NCBI GenBank assembly: GCA_910589415.1
Contig: OU342635.1
Location: 14,322,001 to 14,386,000, forward strand
Direction: 5' to 3'
From: Malachius bipustulatus
Lineage: Eukaryota; Arthropoda; Insecta; Coleoptera; Melyridae
DNA length: 64,000 bases
Part shown: piece after piece, positions 63,943-64,000 of the stretch
How the letters are laid out: the number at the start of each line of letters is the position of its first letter
Position numbering within the stretch: position 1 is the first letter of the stretch
Translations under genes and position numbers: made by a program
Notes under the pieces: model-generated
What the model saw: only the letters and a program-made list of their open reading frames with translations
Told to the model about the DNA's origin: nothing
The model's database searches: none

Positions 63943-64000
63943 TTTAGCTCTCGATGTGTTTGTCCCCTCCGCTAAACGCGTCGGGGACGAAATCACATCT
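63943..64000. repeat. Hairpin at the window end
   Basis: GATGTG...GTCCCC and GGGGAC...CACATC face each other around CGCTAAACGCG. Probably the centre or one end of another foldback element that continues beyond the window. Confidence 0.5.

Overview
The window is eukaryotic nuclear DNA, almost certainly from an insect with a large, TE-rich, AT-rich genome (a beetle is plausible but not shown). The basis is GT-AG introns of 50 bp to 14 kb, BEL/Pao and insect-type non-LTR elements, Tc1/mariner-like foldback elements, and a Hairy/E(spl)-type gene. There are no operons, ribosome binding sites or CRISPR arrays.

Three host genes can be assembled from splice sites and reading-frame phase, all on the + strand. 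Gene 1 (6336-37571, seven coding exons, 822 codons plus stop) encodes a protein with a coiled coil, one PDZ domain, a second coiled coil and a long serine/asparagine-rich tail. Gene 2 (39952-47387, five exons, 512 codons) encodes a short N-terminal two-membrane-segment module followed by a long coiled coil. Gene 3 (57876-62947, two exons, 160 codons) encodes a short bHLH repressor of the Hairy/E(spl) type ending in WRPW, with no recognisable Orange domain. All exon joins keep the frame and every total is divisible by three.

Most of the rest is mobile DNA. 1-2561 is the 3' part of a BEL/Pao element whose integrase has been removed by an in-frame deletion. Non-LTR fragments lie at about 3.9-5.3, 7.9-8.7, 9.6-10.6, 12.9-14.1, 15.2-15.8, 16.9-19.3 (a 672-codon open frame), 22.3-25.6 and 38.1-39.2 kb. 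The 22.3-25.6 kb element contains a second, oppositely oriented non-LTR copy flanked by an exact 11-bp target duplication. A miniature LTR element (33676-34751) lies on the minus strand with 4-bp target duplications and a tRNA-type primer site. The second half of the window holds many foldback elements with TACAGGGTG...CACCCTGTA ends: 42676-43040, 45938-46495, 50993-51851, 54921-56538, 58779-59171 and 60524-61583, plus relatives with other ends. One of them (54921-56538) still holds the C-terminal part of a mariner-like transposase, a clue to how the group arose.

The least explained signals are: a three-copy stem-loop in a transcribed-looking leader behind a TATA/initiator pair at 29921-30211; an almost loop-free 859-bp palindrome at 50993-51851; a 979-bp palindrome with a tandem-repeat core at 59276-60254; and a possible orphan exon at 21358-21525. 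None of these was tested by search or folding; all reading was by eye.
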